64,000 nucleotides of DNA, taken from assembly GCF_008369115.1 (NCBI RefSeq), contig NZ_VOAZ01000005.1:1-64000 (forward strand). The letters run 5' to 3'. The notes under the pieces were generated by a model that saw only the letters and a list, made by a program, of their open reading frames with translations, had not been told where the DNA came from and searched no databases. Each line of letters starts with the position of its first letter. Position 1 is the stretch's first letter. Position numbers and translations under genes: made by a program. This document shows positions 9,654 through 21,250 of this stretch, piece after piece. The stretch comes from Psychrobacter sp. ANT_WB68 (GTDB taxonomy: Bacteria; Pseudomonadota; Gammaproteobacteria; Pseudomonadales; Moraxellaceae).

Positions 9654-10811
9654 TTAGCGTTTAGCAAGGCGTACTTGGTGGTCATGCGTCACCGCTAACG
9701 CCCCCTGAATCTCATCATTCATATCTAAATTCAGTGCCAGTGTCTTCGCTGACGCGTCGTCTGTAGCTGCAGGAGCAATTAAGGTCGTGATAAAATTAAC
9801 CAGATTATTGGCATATAAGTCTGAAGACTGCGCCGCAAGCATGGACGGAATATTGGCCGCCCCAACGATACGTACGCCATTTGGCGTAGTAACAGTTTCA
9901 TCAGGCACACTACCTTCGACGTTTCCGCCCGTTCCAGCAGCCATATCAATCAGCACTGAACCTGCCTTCATTTTGGCAAGCGTTGCTTGATGTACCAATC
10001 GCGGTGCTTGACGACCAGGAATCTGTGCCGTGGTAATAACGATGTCAGCGTTGCTCAAGGCTTTGTCCACGACAGCCGCTTGGTCTTTGACATATTGCTC
10101 TGATGGTGTCCAAGCATAGCCACCTGTAGACTTAGCTGTTTCTGCTTCCTCTGCACTCATCGGTACATCAAGCCATTTACCACCTAATGACTCTACTTGC
10201 TCACGAGCGGTCGGACGTAAATCACTGGCTTCAACGACGGCGCCTAAACGCTTCGCTGTGGCAATCGCTTGCAAACCTGCAACACCGACGCCTAGAATGA
10301 CCACTTTGGCAGGTTTAACCGTACCGGCTGAGGTCATAAACATGGGGAAAGGGCGCGAATATTCGTTAGCGGCGAGCAACACTGCTTTATAACCGGCAAG
10401 GTTGGCTTGTGATGACAAGACGTCCATATTCTGTGCGCGTGATAATGTACGTGGCAATAACTCCATTGCAAAGACGGTCGCACCTTTTGCCGCGTAAGTA
10501 TCTAGCTGGCTATTGCGATACGGGTCAAGCATCCCAATGACCACTTGACCAGACGTTAAATGCTCAGTCGCCGCTGGTGGTAAGTCGTTGACGGTAGTAA
10601 TAATCTGCGACTGGGTGACGACCTCGGCACTACTGTTGGCAATGTCAGCACCCGCGGCTTGATACAATTCATCAGCATAATAAGATGCTTGACCTGCACC
10701 TGACTGGATGACGACTTCAAACCCAAGTTTAAGTAATTTCTTTACCGCGTCAGGGGTTAGCGCGACCCGACTTTCACTTGCGCTATCTGCACTAATAACA
10801 CCGATTCTCAT
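9654..10811 (-). CDS. pntAA: NAD(P) transhydrogenase, alpha-1 NAD-binding subunit
   Basis: The peripheral NAD(H)-binding domain I of transhydrogenase, homologous to alanine dehydrogenase. The start MRIGVISADSASESRVALTP is the family N-terminus. The RQD loop that contacts the nicotinamide is present (RAQNMD, 125-130). The Rossmann fingerprint G174-V-G-V-A-G179 is followed by the acidic residue D197 that selects NAD over NADP. At 385 residues the protein ends before any membrane helix, confirming the split alpha subunit. It is the first gene of the pnt operon, and a terminator-like hairpin sits in its leader at 10882-10925. Confidence 0.94.
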   Translation of the reverse strand: MRIGVISADSASESRVALTPDAVKKLLKLGFEVVIQSGAGQASYYADELYQAAGADIANSSAEVVTQSQIITTVNDLPPAATEHLTSGQVVIGMLDPYRNSQLDTYAAKGATVFAMELLPRTLSRAQNMDVLSSQANLAGYKAVLLAANEYSRPFPMFMTSAGTVKPAKVVILGVGVAGLQAIATAKRLGAVVEASDLRPTAREQVESLGGKWLDVPMSAEEAETAKSTGGYAWTPSEQYVKDQAAVVDKALSNADIVITTAQIPGRQAPRLVHQATLAKMKAGSVLIDMAAGTGGNVEGSVPDETVTTPNGVRIVGAANIPSMLAAQSSDLYANNLVNFITTLIAPAATDDASAKTLALNLDMNDEIQGALAVTHDHQVRLAKR

Positions 10812-10881
10812 ACCGTCTCCTTACTTACGTCTAATGACTACTTTCAATACCCTCAACGCACATTTAAAAAGCACAGGGGAC

Positions 10882-10925
10882 AAAAAAACCTTTGGTCGTG
10901 GTTGGTTTAACACTTAAGACCAAAG
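10882..10925 (-). terminator. Terminator-like hairpin in the pntAA leader
   Basis: Read on the minus strand, CTTTGGTC (10918-10925) and GACCAAAG (10890-10897) form a perfect 8-bp stem with a 20-nt loop. One G and then seven T follow (10882-10888). This is the form of an intrinsic terminator, yet it lies about 70 nt before the pntAA ATG with no minus-strand gene upstream of it. It is therefore a candidate attenuator of the pnt operon. The loop carries AAACCAAC, which could join a competing structure; I could not establish an antiterminator by eye. Confidence 0.5.
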
Positions 10926-11291
10926 ATTATCAATTTAATAAATGATGACTGCTTTGCCATCATGCCTTTTTATTATAGAGATATCGTTTGCTAACTTTCA
11001 TTGTCTAATGATGACCCACAAGTAAAATAAAAAGTTAGGTATTTACACCACCATCATAACTTTTATTGTTATATTAAAAACTTTTATTTTTTCCAAAAGC
11101 ACGCAAAGCCTGTAAGCTAGTAGCTCACAACCAACGCACCTATTGTTTTAATATTTGACATATGTCTACAACAACGCTTAAAAATACAAAACAGCCACGA
11201 CTAAGTCAAGATAAAATACTACCTACCGTATAATAAGAAAACTTGACAGCTAAATAGAACGCCCATTGAATCACGATAATAAGGAAGAACG
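10926..11291. other. Intergenic region between pntAA and yaaA
   Basis: AT-rich, no gene seen. Towards yaaA on the plus strand there is a TATAAT at about 11230 without a good -35, and a TTGACA at about 11243 followed 17 nt later by TTGAAT; either could start yaaA transcription. AAGGA precedes the yaaA ATG. The minus-strand promoter for the pnt leader should lie in this stretch, but I cannot place it. Confidence 0.4.
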
Positions 11292-12092
11292 ATGTATTTT
11301 TTACTCTCCCCTGCCAAATCTCTCAATGAGAAAGATGCTGTACCAGTCAATCTAGGTAACTACTATAGTCAGCCTGAGCTGATCGAACACTCGCAAGCCT
11401 TGATGAAAAACTTAAAAGCAAAAGAGCCGATTGATTTACAAGAACTGATGAGCATCTCTGACGATTTGGCGCAGATGAATGCCGAACGCAACCAACAATG
11501 GCGCTGGAGCAAAAAACAGCACTTTACCTTAGACAATGCCAAACCTGCGGGCTATTTATTCGATGGTGATGTTTATACCGGTCTTGATATGTATCATATG
11601 GATAAAGACACCGCTATTTATGTCAATGAACACTTAGGAATTTTATCTGGCTTATATGGGGTGCTTAAACCGTTAGATTTAATTCAACCCTATCGCTTAG
11701 AAATGGGCACCAAACTGAAAAATGCGCGCGGTGATAATCTCTATGAATTTTGGGGCGAGGAAGTGACCAACGTTATCAATGCGCGCATGGCTCATAGCGA
11801 TGACAACGTATTAATTAACTTAGCCTCTAATGAATACTTTAAAGCGGTAAAGAAGAAAGCATTGAATGCGGAAATTATCACCCCACGATTTGAAGATGAA
11901 AAGAATGGTCAATATAAAGTAATTAGCTTTTATGCTAAAAAAGCACGCGGGCTGATGGTGAAGTATGCTGCTGATAATAAACTGAACAATGCGGAACAAT
12001 TAAAACAGTTTGATTTGGCGGGATATTATTATGTTAATGAGCTATCTGATGATAAGAATTGGACGTTTAGACGCGATACAGTGAATCAGTAG
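11292..12092 (+). CDS. yaaA: Peroxide stress protein YaaA (DUF328)
   Basis: A member of the YaaA/DUF328 family. E. coli YaaA is induced by OxyR and limits iron-driven DNA damage during hydrogen peroxide stress; the fold binds DNA. The sequence shows the family start MYFLLSPAKSLN, the central FDGDVYTGLD and LGILSGLYGVLKPLDLIQPYRLEMGT blocks, and the later LINLASNEYFKAV and VISFYAKKARGLM blocks. The length, 266 residues, is slightly above the usual 255-260. It is a single-gene unit ended by the hairpin at 12124-12156. No OxyR site could be identified by eye. Confidence 0.92.
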   Translation: MYFLLSPAKSLNEKDAVPVNLGNYYSQPELIEHSQALMKNLKAKEPIDLQELMSISDDLAQMNAERNQQWRWSKKQHFTLDNAKPAGYLFDGDVYTGLDMYHMDKDTAIYVNEHLGILSGLYGVLKPLDLIQPYRLEMGTKLKNARGDNLYEFWGEEVTNVINARMAHSDDNVLINLASNEYFKAVKKKALNAEIITPRFEDEKNGQYKVISFYAKKARGLMVKYAADNKLNNAEQLKQFDLAGYYYVNELSDDKNWTFRRDTVNQ

Positions 12093-12123
12093 TTTTTAAA
12101 AAAAGATATTTAATTCACATAAA

Positions 12124-12156
12124 AAAACCCCGATAAGCTTAGCCTATCGGGGTTTT
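12124..12156. terminator. Bidirectional terminator between yaaA and groEL
   Basis: A 12-bp perfect stem AAAACCCCGATA/TATCGGGGTTTT with a nine-base loop lies between the two convergent genes, with A/T runs on both sides. Confidence 0.9.
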
Positions 12157-12189
12157 ATTTGAACTAGGTTTAATAAGTGTTAGCGCAGC

Positions 12190-13842
<1,653 letters not shown>

Positions 13843-13947
13843 TTACTCCACTATTATAAGTATGAGAATACAATTGAATGATTCTTTAATATTGTTATAA
13901 ATGCGCTTAGCCAGCAATTTGCTTAGCTAAAACAGCCATGTGAGCAA

Positions 13948-14241
13948 TTAGCCCTCTAGCACGCCTAATACATCAGATTCTTTCATAATCAATAGTTCTT
14001 CGCCGTCAACTTTCACGGTTTGACCAGCATATTGACCGAACAAGACTTTGTCGCCAACTTTTACATCTAACGCGCGAGTTTCACCGTTGTCACGAATCTG
14101 ACCGTTACCGGTTGCTAGCACCTCACCTTGTGAAGGTTTTTCTTGAGCAGAACCAGGAAGCAAGATACCACCAGCCGTTTTTGTTTCTTCTTCTATGCGG
14201 CGGACAACAATACGATCATGTAAAGGACGAATATTCATCAA
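13948..14241 (-). CDS. groES: Co-chaperonin GroES (10 kDa)
   Basis: Heptameric lid of the GroEL chamber. The 97 residues start [19 protein letters not shown], followed by the mobile loop [21 protein letters not shown], the [20 protein letters not shown] core and the C-terminal [13 protein letters not shown]. The first of two adjacent ATG codons is used; the second would give the canonical MNIRPL start, and both are reachable from an upstream GGAGACATATTG. A heat-shock promoter lies about 130 nt upstream. Confidence 0.97.
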   Translation of the reverse strand: MMNIRPLHDRIVVRRIEEETKTAGGILLPGSAQEKPSQGEVLATGNGQIRDNGETRALDVKVGDKVLFGQYAGQTVKVDGEELLIMKESDVLGVLEG

Positions 14242-14368
14242 TATGTCTCCAATGAGTTGGTTATTAAAATTAAAAGTTTATTTGAATTAATGGTCTCAAT
14301 ACCAAGACCTATCAGAATGACTGCTTAAAAACAGTATTCTTCAGATAAGCTTTGAGCTTGTATCAAAA

Positions 14369-14396
14369 AGTGGGGGCAAGGTGAGTTCGGTTCAAG
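14369..14396 (-). promoter_or_regulatory. Heat-shock (sigma-32) promoter of groES-groEL
   Basis: On the minus strand CTTGAA (14391-14396) is followed after 14 nt by CCCCCACT (14369-14376). This closely matches the known sigma-32 pattern CTTGAA, 13-17 nt, CCCCAT-N-T. The predicted start point is about 120 nt before groES. Assignment is by pattern and by its position ahead of the chaperonin operon. Confidence 0.8.
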
Positions 14397-14808
14397 TGTA
14401 AAGAGCAAAAATTCACAAGAATTTTGTACATCGTCACTTATTCAGTAGTGAATATCAGGGATTAAAAGTGATTTGTTTAGAAAACCCTGCCTTAAAGGCT
14501 TTAGCGTGATTTTAAAAGCATAGATTTGAATGGTACATTGCAATACTTATAATTTACACTATATCGTTTATACCTAGTCGATAACTGACCAGTGCTTAAT
14601 AAGCTTACAGCACGTTACTGCTCGTGCGCTGTTTAGCAAAACCAGCAACATTAACTACAATAGCCAAACGCTTGACACTATTGCTGCTCTTGAAAATGTA
14701 ACAGAGTATGACAATATATAAGGTTGAGCACATAATAAGATTTATAAAAATACAACAGTTACTGATGACAGCTGATATCACAGCCTGTAATCAAATTAAG
14801 GAATATCC
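14397..14808. other. Intergenic region between groES promoter and the DUF3108 gene
   Basis: About 410 nt, AT-rich, with no open frame or RNA gene that I can support. It must hold the plus-strand promoter of the DUF3108 gene; AAGGA sits seven bases before that ATG. No repeat or strong hairpin was noticed. Confidence 0.4.
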
Positions 14809-15579
14809 ATGAGTTTTTTATCAAATAATACACAATCCCTAGCAACCGATGCTAACAACGCGAAACGCAACCGTTCTAAGTTTTTAACCGCATTAACCAC
14901 GGGAGCGAGTATTGCTGCGATTGGAGCTTTAAGTATGACCGCACCTACCCTTGCCAGCGCCAAGAACATTGAACCGTCAAGCGCCAACTACAGCTTTACC
15001 GTTGAAGACAAATATAAAGGGACTGCTACCCGTACGTTGAATAAATCGGGCAATACTTGGAAATACAATGTCAATGCTCGAGTTGCTGGTGTTGCCAGTG
15101 CCGCGCAAAACAGTACCTTTACCATTAATGGTAATAATGTTATCCCAACCCAAGCAAGTACGACTTATAAACTATTAGGCGTTGGTCGCACACACAAATT
15201 GGACTTTAACCCAAGCACTAAAAAAGTAGTGAGTAACTATAAAGGCAAATCAACAACCCTGAACATGACGCAACAAGCCTTTGATGATTTGAGCCTTGAG
15301 GTACAAATTCGCCAAGATTTATTAAACGGTAAATTCTCTGGCAACTATTACATGGCGAAAAAAGATAAGATTGAGAAAACGCCATTTAAAAAATCTGGTA
15401 ACACTAAAATAACCGTGCCAGCGGGTACCTTTGACACCGTACGTGTCGACCGTGTGCATGATGATAACAGTCGCTCAACCAGTTTTTGGTTGGCGCCAAG
15501 CTTAGATTACTTACCAGTAAAAGTAACCCAAATTAACGATGGTAAGAAGATGGATTTAGAATTAACCAACGTTAATTAA
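14809..15579 (+). CDS. DUF3108 domain-containing periplasmic protein
   Basis: A 256-residue exported protein. The N-terminus has an unusually long polar region of about 25 residues, then a hydrophobic core (TALTTGASIAAIGALSMTA) and a likely cleavage after LASA near residue 51. The mature part fits DUF3108: short beta strands such as YSFTVEDKYKGTATRTLNKSG and YKLLGVGRTHKLDFNPST, then ITVPAGTFDTVRVDRVHDDNSR and the LDYLPVKVTQ block. DUF3108 proteins are periplasmic beta-rich proteins of poorly defined role, sometimes linked to envelope stability. It is monocistronic, ended by the hairpin at 15626-15661. Confidence 0.8.
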   Translation: MSFLSNNTQSLATDANNAKRNRSKFLTALTTGASIAAIGALSMTAPTLASAKNIEPSSANYSFTVEDKYKGTATRTLNKSGNTWKYNVNARVAGVASAAQNSTFTINGNNVIPTQASTTYKLLGVGRTHKLDFNPSTKKVVSNYKGKSTTLNMTQQAFDDLSLEVQIRQDLLNGKFSGNYYMAKKDKIEKTPFKKSGNTKITVPAGTFDTVRVDRVHDDNSRSTSFWLAPSLDYLPVKVTQINDGKKMDLELTNVN

Positions 15580-15625
15580 TAGCCTGATTGGTAGAAAATA
15601 CTATCGCTAAAAATTAATAGGCTAT

Positions 15626-15661
15626 AAAAAAGCGGCACTCTATGTAGAGCGCCGCTTTTTT
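15626..15661. terminator. Bidirectional terminator after the DUF3108 gene
   Basis: A stem AAAAAAGCGGC/GCCGCTTTTTT, continued after one mismatch by CTCT/AGAG around a four-base loop, lies between convergent genes. Confidence 0.9.
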
Positions 15662-15689
15662 CTGTCTTAAACTTAATTAAACGAATTGA

Positions 15690-16181
15690 TTAACGTGGTT
15701 GTTTGACAACGTTATTCATTGAAGGCAAGCGTTTTAGTAGGATGAACAACCAAACATTGATTGCCAACAATAAGACAAAATCAAACAGATATACGACTAT
15801 CTCTGCCCAACTACTGCCATAGATGCGCGTAAATAGCACCACACCACTTGCCCCAAGATAAACCAAGGTAAACATACTGCCTATCAATAGCGCATAAGGC
15901 GAACGCCCGCGTAGTATCGATGGCGTTAAGACAAACGCCGGTACCAACCATAGCGCTTGCCAAGCAATACCGCCGATAATATCTGGATTACTAGGATTAA
16001 AGATACTGATTAAAATGGGCAGTCCAAGCAATCTAAAAACCAACCAAACCAACCACGTCACCATCAAACGCTGACGAATAGGTGTTATCGGTTTTTGAGC
16101 CTTCACAACATTAGTAGCCTGAGCTGTTTTTTCTGCAGAGGTTTGAATGTCTCTGTCCTCATTGGAGCGGTTAGTAGCCAT
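15690..16181 (-). CDS. DUF2069 inner-membrane protein
   Basis: A 163-residue membrane protein with a polar N-terminus of about 35 residues followed by four hydrophobic segments (MVTWLVWLVFRLLGLPILISIF, WLVPAFVLTPSIL, YALLIGSMFTLVYLGASGVVL, EIVVYLFDFVLLLAINVWLFILL). This layout fits DUF2069, a small family often encoded next to wrbA in gammaproteobacteria, as here: it lies 54 nt downstream of wrbA on the same strand. No function is known; co-occurrence suggests a link with quinone or flavodoxin-like redox chemistry, but that is inference. Confidence 0.75.
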   Translation of the reverse strand: MATNRSNEDRDIQTSAEKTAQATNVVKAQKPITPIRQRLMVTWLVWLVFRLLGLPILISIFNPSNPDIIGGIAWQALWLVPAFVLTPSILRGRSPYALLIGSMFTLVYLGASGVVLFTRIYGSSWAEIVVYLFDFVLLLAINVWLFILLKRLPSMNNVVKQPR

Positions 16182-16235
16182 AAGAGATATTTATTTCCTA
16201 ATTGATAGCATCAAGCGGCAATAAGTAGAGGTCTG

Positions 16236-17262
<1,027 letters not shown>

Positions 17263-18819
17263 ATGGTTGTCATGGAAAACTTATTAAAAAAAATCCCTTT
17301 TTTACACCAACGTTGGTTTCAGTTTGTGCGTTTTTTGACTCGGCACTTTTTTGAGGACAATTGCCAGCAAAAAGCGGCGTCGTTGACCTATACCACCTTA
17401 TTATCAATTGTGCCTATTTTAACAGTGCTCTTGATGATTTTGTCTTCAGTGCCAGCACTAGCCTCAGTTAGAGCACAGATTTATGAGGTGATCTATAGTC
17501 ACTTGCTGCCACAATCAAGCTTGCAAGTCAGTAAATATATCAACAACTTTGCTGAGAATTCATCCAATCTAACCATTATTGGGGCATTGGTTTTATTTTT
17601 TACCACCATCATGACCTTGACGACCATTGAGCGCGCTTTTAACCAAATTTGGCGCGTAGAAAATCGCTCCGGTGGCATGAAAAGCATGTTGCGTTACTGG
17701 ACCATCGTCACGTTAGGACCGTTAGTGTTGGGTACGGCATTTCTGGCCTCAAGTGCGGTACAAAGTCTAAGTTTTTTAAACCGACAAATTGCTGGTTATG
17801 GTATCGATTGGGCATTTTGGGTACAAATCGTCTCCTTTGGCATCACGGTAGCTGGTTTTATCAGTATGTATTGGTTCATTCCAAAAGCACGTGTTCCTGT
17901 AAAAAACGCCGCCATTGCAGGTATTTTTGTGGCCATCATCTTTGAGCTGATGAAGAATCTTTTCGGTACTGTCATGGCAAACTTTACCAGCTATGAAGCA
18001 ATTTACGGCGCATTTGCCGCATTGCCCATCTTCTTATTATGGATATATCTGTCGTGGAATTTAATTTTATTGGGCGTTGAGATTAGCTATACCTTGACTA
18101 TTTTTGAGACCAAAGAAGTCTATCCGCGCCACCCACTTCTGAGTTTGCTCGACATGTTAAACCTCGTTTATACCCACCATTTAAAAGGTGAAGCGGTGAG
18201 TGAACAAGCTCTACGCAATGTATTGGGGCGTAAAGAGCTGCCAAAATGGTATGTTTATATTAATTATTTACAAAACAGCAATTTGATTACCATGACAGAA
18301 GAAGAAGATTATGTGCTGAAAAAAGATTTAGGCAAAATGACCTTGTGGGACTTTTATCGCACTCTTCCTTATCCCTTACCTATCAAGGACGAGCTTAACG
18401 AAATGAGCCCAGAAGACCAAAAACCATGGTTAAGCTTATTGGTCAATCGCTTTGAAAATACAGAAGCCTATGCCAGACAGCAATTGAATGTGCCACTAAA
18501 TGCTATTTTTGCTCATAGTGAACCAAGAAAAAAATCAGGGGCAACTGAAGAAGATTCCGCTAAAAGCAATCGCTCTAAACTCTTTAGAGAGTCTGGCGCT
18601 GCGACCTCTAATCACGTGTCTAAGGAAGATAATGATAATGTCACACCACGTTTTGATCCTGTTGCTTATGATAAAGACAGCGACATAGAATACGATGAGC
18701 ATAATAACGAGATCATTCTTCCTAAAGATGTTAGCGATGATAAAGCGAATACTGATAGTAAGCACGCTACCAATAGAGGTGATATCATTACTGAAGCGGA
18801 TAATCCTACAACGAAATAA
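17263..18819 (+). CDS. YihY/BrkB-family inner-membrane protein
   Basis: A large member of the YihY/BrkB family, once misnamed RNase BN. The membrane domain spans about residues 30-290, starting with the conserved CQQKAASLTYTTLLSIVPIL helix and including the FNQIWRVE, WNLILLGVEISYT and PLSW-like family blocks, with about six transmembrane helices. A soluble region follows (about 295-400) resembling the winged-helix-like extension of long YihY proteins. The last 110 residues are low-complexity, acidic and probably disordered. At 518 residues it is far longer than E. coli YihY (290). Two ATG codons, 17263 and 17272, are possible and neither has a clear ribosome site. The role of the family is not established. 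Confidence 0.85.
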   Translation: MVVMENLLKKIPFLHQRWFQFVRFLTRHFFEDNCQQKAASLTYTTLLSIVPILTVLLMILSSVPALASVRAQIYEVIYSHLLPQSSLQVSKYINNFAENSSNLTIIGALVLFFTTIMTLTTIERAFNQIWRVENRSGGMKSMLRYWTIVTLGPLVLGTAFLASSAVQSLSFLNRQIAGYGIDWAFWVQIVSFGITVAGFISMYWFIPKARVPVKNAAIAGIFVAIIFELMKNLFGTVMANFTSYEAIYGAFAALPIFLLWIYLSWNLILLGVEISYTLTIFETKEVYPRHPLLSLLDMLNLVYTHHLKGEAVSEQALRNVLGRKELPKWYVYINYLQNSNLITMTEEEDYVLKKDLGKMTLWDFYRTLPYPLPIKDELNEMSPEDQKPWLSLLVNRFENTEAYARQQLNVPLNAIFAHSEPRKKSGATEEDSAKSNRSKLFRESGAATSNHVSKEDNDNVTPRFDPVAYDKDSDIEYDEHNNEIILPKDVSDDKANTDSKHATNRGDIITEADNPTTK

Positions 18820-18853
18820 TAAAGAGCTGCTGCTATAATACGAAACATTATCG

Positions 18854-18900
18854 ATAACTATATCTATGAACTTAGAAATCTATTACAAAAATATAGTTAT
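18854..18900. repeat. AT-rich inverted repeat after the yihY-like gene
   Basis: Perfect 10-bp arms ATAACTATAT (18854-18863) and ATATAGTTAT (18891-18900) enclose 27 nt. No T-run follows on the plus strand, so it is not a standard terminator. It could stabilise the upstream mRNA end or be fortuitous in AT-rich sequence. Confidence 0.35.
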
Positions 18901-18964
18901 ATATTAAACAAATGTCGTACAATATACTAACATAGCTGTTATATTGCCCACATTATATTAATGA

Positions 18965-19417
18965 GGGGCAATAATTGAAGACAATAATAGCATTTCCAGT
19001 AAAGGCGTTAAGTATTGGTGTCATGATAGTGGTAATGTTATCAATCTTGCCCCTTGTAACGATCAAGCAAGCTCACAAGTTTGGCAAATGGATGTAACGG
19101 CCAATGCCATCAAGCAGGGTAATCAGTGCTTTGACTTAGAAAATGGTTATCTGAATAATGATCGAGCACGTCTCATTCGCTATGGTTGTAGTGGTGGTGG
19201 TAATCAGAGATGGACAATGTTAACTCAGAATCCAAGTCTGATATTATCGTCAGCTGGCAAAAACCTCTCTTTAATTGTGGAGAGTATGCAAAAACAACCA
19301 GTAACGATGGCTAGTAGGCAAATGCGGTCATTAAGTGTGGATAGCATAGAAGAGCCGTCAGTTTTAGAAAAACTAAGCATCGCGATAAGCACTTGGATTA
19401 ACGACCTAGTCAGTTAA
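18965..19417 (+). pseudogene. Ricin-type (QxW) lectin remnant without a normal start
   Basis: Reading the frame that ends at 19417 back to the stop at 18962 gives about 150 residues with two ricin B-type repeats. The first has YWCHDSG, APCNDQ and SSQVWQM; the second has QCFDLENGY, RLIRYGCSGGGNQRW. These are the Cys-x-Asp and Q-x-W hallmarks of carbohydrate-binding beta-trefoil domains. The first ATG in frame (19088) lies after the first Q-x-W, so starting there would cut the domain. There is no signal peptide in frame. An ATG at 18961 and a TTG at 18975 (with GAGGGG upstream) lie in the other two frames. I read it as a frameshifted or truncated lectin; a true gene starting at 19088 is less likely. 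Confidence 0.55.
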
Positions 19418-19449
19418 TAAAGAACGCAGAAGCTTTATCAGGTTAAAAA

Positions 19450-19478
19450 TAAGCTCCTACTATAGGGGCTTTTTTTTA
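19450..19478 (+). terminator. Terminator after the lectin remnant
   Basis: A nine-bp stem AAGCTCCTA/TAGGGGCTT (one G-T pair) with a three-base loop is followed by eight T. Its survival suggests the lectin frame was recently a transcribed gene. Confidence 0.7.
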
Positions 19479-19621
19479 CTAAATTTTTAATCTTTATGGC
19501 TTATATGGTAAGGTAATTTACTTCTAAGCGTTTTTTCTAGCCAAATAAAATCACGGTTTGTTGAGAAAAAAGTTGATTGTTCCTTAGATCGCTTTTTAAG
19601 TAATTTGTGGAGCGCATAATA

Positions 19622-21250
19622 TTGAATAAACACCCTGAAAATGGCTGGCTTAAATCGGCATGGCTCGCAATCATGCACAGGTTAAGGCGATTTACCCAGC
19701 TCTGGTCGCTCCAGACACTGACTGACTTACCCGATCGCCTAAGAAATTTATGGCAACAGCTTATTGGCTCTTATTGGTTTATTCCAACCGCTTGTGTGGT
19801 GGTAGGTATTCTACTGGCGCCTTTATTGGTGACCATTGATGAACATTTCGACCGCGAGACGGTCAGAGAACTTACCTTTGCTTTTACGGGTGATGATGAG
19901 GCCGCTCGCGCTATTATGACCACCATTGCTGGCGCCGTACTCGGTGTCGCCGGTACCACTTTTTCGATTACGATCGCCGTATTATCGATGGCATCTTCAC
20001 AATTTGGCCCCCGGTTGCTGCGTAATTTTTTGACAGATACGCCCAATCAGTTTGTTCTAGGCGCGTTTATTGGCACCTTTAGCTATAGTTTATTGGTGTT
20101 AAAAGCGATTCATAAATATGATGTTGGTTTTGGGGTGCCACAATTGGCGGTGACCTTTGCCATTATCATGGCGATTATTTGCGCTTTATTACTGGTGTAC
20201 TTTGTTCAACATATGGTGCATGCGATTCAGGCATCGCATGTGATTCAAGGCGCAAGTAATGAGGCGATTAAAAACATTCACTACTGGTATAAAGACCGCT
20301 GCGATATCGAGCATCAACGTGACGTTAAGCATCATGATGTTGAACAATTCCATACTTGGTCTGCCACGCCGATTTATCCACCAAGCTCAGGTTATATTCA
20401 GCAAATCTACTTTGAGTCCCTTATTACCCTAACCCAAGATTATGGCGGTGTGGTGCAAATAAAGGCTAATCTTGGTGATTTTGTCACTGATAGAAATATT
20501 ATTGGCTATTTTTATAAGCGTCCAGCCGCCCATTCAGACAATCGCCATAAAACCAACACACCAAAGCTTGCTATCGTCCCACGTGCACCTGACGGCTTAT
20601 TTTGGCAGCGTTTTGCTGGCTGTATACGTATCGAGCAACGCTTAAGCCACTCCAACGATATCGCTTATAGCTTAGGACAAATGACTGAAATTGCGGTACG
20701 CGCCCTATCGCCAGGGATTAACGATCCAAAAACAGCGGTCAATTGCGTTCAATCACTGACTACCTGCTTAAGCATTATGATGCATCGTCAGCCACCCAGT
20801 CCCTATCACTTCTATATACCAAGCCCAGATAAATCAAACTCAGACAACAGCAGTGTTGAAAGCGTAAACAATAAACCACGCGTCGCCATATTGGCCGTCG
20901 TGACTCATACCCCTAAGATATCCGACTTTATCGATGCCTCGCTTGGCGAGATACGCCATTATGCAACGGCTGATTTGATGGTATTAAAGGCACTCTGTCA
21001 AGCAATGGTTGATCTCAACTATGCCAAAGTCAATAAAGCCCAACAGCAAACGCTACTACATGAGCTGACATTGATTGAACATGCAGGACAAGACAATCTC
21101 AGCTACCAAGAATTGGTCGATGACTTAATCGCCATGTGCCAACAAGCCAAACAATTTATTCTCGACGATGATGCCCAGCATCGATACTTTGCTTATGTAT
21201 CTAAGTTTGACGCTACTATTCATCAAGCACTAAAACTACAAGCAAGGTAA
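19622..21250 (+). CDS. DUF2254 membrane protein
   Basis: A 540-residue protein of the DUF2254 family. The N-terminal part carries four hydrophobic helices: WFIPTACVVVGILLAPLLV, the segment around IAGAVLGVAGTTFSITIAVLS, NQFVLGAFIGTFSYSLLVL, and LAVTFAIIMAIICALLLVYF. The family hallmark TFSITIAVLSMASSQFGPRLLRNF is intact. The larger C-terminal half is soluble and includes the conserved ALSPGINDPKTAVNC block. Function is unknown. I favour the TTG at 19622, which has GGAG nine bases upstream, over a GTG at 19607 that opens the frame without a good site; the difference is five residues. The downstream antiporter gene is 145 nt away. Confidence 0.82.
   Translation: MNKHPENGWLKSAWLAIMHRLRRFTQLWSLQTLTDLPDRLRNLWQQLIGSYWFIPTACVVVGILLAPLLVTIDEHFDRETVRELTFAFTGDDEAARAIMTTIAGAVLGVAGTTFSITIAVLSMASSQFGPRLLRNFLTDTPNQFVLGAFIGTFSYSLLVLKAIHKYDVGFGVPQLAVTFAIIMAIICALLLVYFVQHMVHAIQASHVIQGASNEAIKNIHYWYKDRCDIEHQRDVKHHDVEQFHTWSATPIYPPSSGYIQQIYFESLITLTQDYGGVVQIKANLGDFVTDRNIIGYFYKRPAAHSDNRHKTNTPKLAIVPRAPDGLFWQRFAGCIRIEQRLSHSNDIAYSLGQMTEIAVRALSPGINDPKTAVNCVQSLTTCLSIMMHRQPPSPYHFYIPSPDKSNSDNSSVESVNNKPRVAILAVVTHTPKISDFIDASLGEIRHYATADLMVLKALCQAMVDLNYAKVNKAQQQTLLHELTLIEHAGQDNLSYQELVDDLIAMCQQAKQFILDDDAQHRYFAYVSKFDATIHQALKLQAR

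Noticed and set aside
18975..19094. 40-residue signal-peptide-like frame starting at TTG 18975 behind GAGGGG
   Set aside because: It overlaps the lectin frame on the same DNA, where the conserved Cys and Q-x-W residues lie; the hydrophobic reading is probably an accident of the shifted frame.
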